Position numbers and translations under genes: made by a program | Shown here: in pieces, positions 61,931-64,000 of the stretch | Numbering within the stretch: position 1 is the stretch's first letter | Layout: the number at the start of each line of letters is the position of its first letter | Notes under the pieces: model-generated | What the model was told of the DNA's origin: nothing | What the model saw: only the letters and a program-made list of their open reading frames with translations | Databases searched by the model: none | Assembly: GCA_964202965.1 (NCBI GenBank) | Contig: CAXNKG010000005.1 | Span: forward strand, 1-64,000 | Direction: 5' to 3' | Source: CAXNKG01 sp964202965 | GTDB lineage: Bacteria > Acidobacteriota > Vicinamibacteria > Vicinamibacterales > UBA2999 | DNA: 64,000 bases

Positions 61931-64000
61931 ATGACCACCGGGCCAGGCCTCTACGACCCCGCCACAGAACACGACGCCTGCGGCGTCGGCTTCGTCGTGC
62001 ACCAGAAGGGTGTCCGCTCGCACGAGATCGTCAACAAGGCGATGCGTGTGCTGATCAATCTCGAGCACCGCGGTGCGTGCGGCTGCGAAGCCAATACCGG
62101 CGACGGTGCCGGCATCCTCATGCAGATGCCGGACAGGTTCTTCCGGAAGGTCGTCCCGTTCACACTGCCTGACGCCGGCGCGTACGGCGCCGGACTGGTG
62201 TTCCTCCCGCGCGACGCCCGCGACCGCGACGCCGTCAAGGCGCTGGTGGGCCGCATCGTCGCGGAAGAGGGGCAGACGCTGCTCGGATGGCGCGACGTCC
62301 CCTCCGATAACGGCCTGCTCGGCGACAGCGCGAAGGCCACGCAGCCCGTTTTTCAGCAGCTCTTCGTCGGTCTTTCATCGGACCTGGCGGGGGGCGACTT
62401 GTCCGCCGAAGCGCGCAGCGCGAAGGCGGAGCGCCGGTTGTACGTGATCCGCAGGCGCATCGAACACGCCGCGGATACGCTCGCGATCCACGCGCTCTCG
62501 CGCCGCTTCTTTTACATCGTCAGCCTCTCGGCGAACACGCTGATCTACAAGGGCATGCTGACCGCGCAGCAGCTCGGGCCGATGTATCCGGATCTTTCCG
62601 ATCCGGACCTGGAGTCGGCGCTGGCGCTCGTCCACCAGCGCTTCAGCACCAACACGTTCCCGTCCTGGCCGCTGGCGCACCCGTACCGGTTTGTCGCGCA
62701 TAACGGCGAGATCAACACGCTGCGCGGCAACATCAACTGGATGCGTGCGCGCGAGGGACTGCTCCAGAGCGATCTCTTCGGCGACGATCTCGCGAAGCTC
62801 CTGCCGATCATCCGTGAAGGCGGCAGCGACACCGCCACGTTCGACAACGTGCTCGAGTTCCTCGTGATGGCGGGCCGCTCGCTGCCGCACGCCATCCTGA
62901 TGATGATTCCGGAGCCGTGGGCGAACAACGGGATGATGGACGCCGACCGGAAGGCGTTCTACCAGTACCACGCCTCTCTGATGGAGCCGTGGGATGGCCC
63001 GGCGTCGATTGCGTTCACCGACGGCACCATTGTGGGCGCGGTGCTCGATCGGAACGGCCTGCGCCCGTCGCGCTATTACGTGACGAAGAACGACCTCGTC
63101 ATCATGGCGTCGGAAGTGGGTGTCCTCGACATCCCGGCGGAGGAGATTCTCCTCAAGGGACGGCTCCATCCGGGGCGCATTTTTCTCGTCGACACCTCCA
63201 AGGGCCGGATTGTCGACGACGAGGAGATCAAGCGGGAGCTGGCGTCGCAGCATCCGTACCGTCGCTGGCTGGACGAGCACCTGATCGACATCGACGACCT
63301 GCCGAAGGCGCGGGCCGAGCAGCCCGAGCACGAGTCGGTGCTGCAGCGGCAGCTCGCGTTCGGCTACACGCAGGAAGATCTGCGCGTGCTGCTGGCACCG
63401 ATGGCGGCGACCGGCGAGGAGCCGATCGGGTCGATGGGCACCGACACGTCGCTCGCCGTGCTCTCCTCGCGCCCGCGGCTGCTGTTCGACTACTTCAAGC
63501 AGCTGTTCGCGCAGGTGACGAATCCGCCGCTCGACGCGATTCGTGAAGAGCTCGTGACCGACATGGGTTCGACGATCGGGCCGGAGCGCAACCTTCTGCA
63601 TCCCGAGCCGGAGTCGTGCCGGCAGATTCAGATCACGCACCCGATCATCCACAACGAGCACGTGGCGAAGCTGCGGAACCTCCCGCCCGACGTGCCGTTC
63701 CGGTCGACGACGCTCTCGCTGCTGTTCGACCCTGAACAGGACGGGCCTGGGCTCGAGCGGACGATGGCGGCGCTCTGCACGCGCGCGAGCGAGGCGGTCG
63801 CCGCCGGCTTCGATATTCTGATCCTCTCGGACCGTGGCGTGAATGCGCGGCAGGCGGCGATTCCCAGCCTGCTCGCCACGGCGGGGGTCCATCATCACCT
63901 CGTGCGCGAGGGGACGCGCACGCGTTGCGCGCTGGTCGTCGAGTGCGGCGACGCGCGCGAAGTCCACCACGTATCGCTGCTCATGGGCTACGGCGCGGGC
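61931..64000 (+). CDS. gltB: glutamate synthase (NADPH-type) large subunit, partial (runs off right edge)
   Basis: 690 codons are present, in frame to the right edge; complete subunits are ~1500 aa. GLYDPATEHDACGVGFV contains the amidotransferase nucleophile C17 exposed after propeptide removal; LINLEHRGACG, TGDGAGIL, HQRFSTNTFPSWPLAHPYR and HNGEINTLRGN are class II glutaminase landmarks. From ~residue 430 the central domain begins (NPPLDAIREELVTDMG). It transfers the amide nitrogen of glutamine to 2-oxoglutarate. Divergent from the radical SAM gene. Confidence 0.97.
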   Translation, partial: MTTGPGLYDPATEHDACGVGFVVHQKGVRSHEIVNKAMRVLINLEHRGACGCEANTGDGAGILMQMPDRFFRKVVPFTLPDAGAYGAGLVFLPRDARDRDAVKALVGRIVAEEGQTLLGWRDVPSDNGLLGDSAKATQPVFQQLFVGLSSDLAGGDLSAEARSAKAERRLYVIRRRIEHAADTLAIHALSRRFFYIVSLSANTLIYKGMLTAQQLGPMYPDLSDPDLESALALVHQRFSTNTFPSWPLAHPYRFVAHNGEINTLRGNINWMRAREGLLQSDLFGDDLAKLLPIIREGGSDTATFDNVLEFLVMAGRSLPHAILMMIPEPWANNGMMDADRKAFYQYHASLMEPWDGPASIAFTDGTIVGAVLDRNGLRPSRYYVTKNDLVIMASEVGVLDIPAEEILLKGRLHPGRIFLVDTSKGRIVDDEEIKRELASQHPYRRWLDEHLIDIDDLPKARAEQPEHESVLQRQLAFGYTQEDLRVLLAPMAATGEEPIGSMGTDTSLAVLSSRPRLLFDYFKQLFAQVTNPPLDAIREELVTDMGSTIGPERNLLHPEPESCRQIQITHPIIHNEHVAKLRNLPPDVPFRSTTLSLLFDPEQDGPGLERTMAALCTRASEAVAAGFDILILSDRGVNARQAAIPSLLATAGVHHHLVREGTRTRCALVVECGDAREVHHVSLLMGYGAG

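Noticed and set aside
62375..63970. 531-codon open frame opposite gltB
   Set aside because: Low-complexity Arg/Glu/Val composition; gltB in the other direction has all glutaminase motifs.

Overview
The window is 64 kb of GC-rich, densely coded bacterial chromosome. The gene content points to a soil-type Acidobacteriota, probably the Vicinamibacteria lineage. The reasons are several Oar-like TonB-dependent receptors with an N-terminal carboxypeptidase-regulatory domain, a DUF1800/DUF1501 pair, many exported DUF6152 proteins and many small exported beta-rich proteins. No rRNA or tRNA was seen, so this placement is inference from gene families. No phage, insertion sequence, CRISPR array or defence locus was recognised.

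Layout. 1-10.3 kb: 5' part of a receptor gene (left edge), a metallo-beta-lactamase-fold (MBL) lipoprotein, the DUF1800-DUF1501 pair, a cupin, and a leftward operon receptor > DUF6152 > exported domain protein. 10.5-15.4 kb: a decayed TRAP solute-binding gene, a cyclase, a leftward DUF6152 > exported domain > DoxX operon, and an exported Ig-like protein. 14.4-20.2 kb: a leftward five-gene operon, response regulator > histidine kinase > formylglycine-generating enzyme > sulfatase > MBL. 20.4-23.6 kb: an MBL with an altered metal motif, two exported domain proteins and DUF6152. 23.9-39.5 kb: three related receptors (the last frameshifted), a beta-propeller-cytochrome c protein, a DUF6152 fusion, a Gfo/Idh/MocA dehydrogenase, an MFS transporter and an MBL. 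39.6-46.1 kb: an exported protein of unknown function, an exported domain protein, double DoxX, exported VOC protein, reaction-centre-type cytochrome c, DUF6152 and a DUF6152 fusion. 46.3-51.9 kb: TRAP binding protein, DUF169, BASS transporter, two fumarylacetoacetase-family hydrolases and a gentisate-dioxygenase-like cupin (aromatic ring cleavage). 51.9-64 kb: a fused domain-MBL protein, its partner, folE, a glycosyltransferase pair, a NicO-like transporter, an SDR, a Tes/Mss-like radical SAM enzyme and the 5' two-thirds or less of gltB (right edge).

The unusual feature is a repeated exported module. Nine copies of one exported domain (an N-terminal G-x-W strand, usually a G-x-W/F-E-G-x-T-L-V-V-x-T strand, then a G-x2-x-S-x(3-5)-E-R/F strand) and six DUF6152 domains occur in varied pairings: separate genes, DUF6152-domain fusions, or a domain-MBL fusion, next to DoxX, cytochrome c, MBL and TonB-receptor genes. 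Six of the transcription units, including units of this module, are preceded by the same composite element: two 5-bp boxes 11 bp apart (TTTAC-N6-TTAAC type) and a third box TTRAC 32-33 bp further on. The 11-bp period is typical of OmpR/PhoB-family regulators, and one is encoded next to one of the six sites. I infer an extracytoplasmic small-molecule uptake and conversion regulon; its substrate is not evident from sequence.
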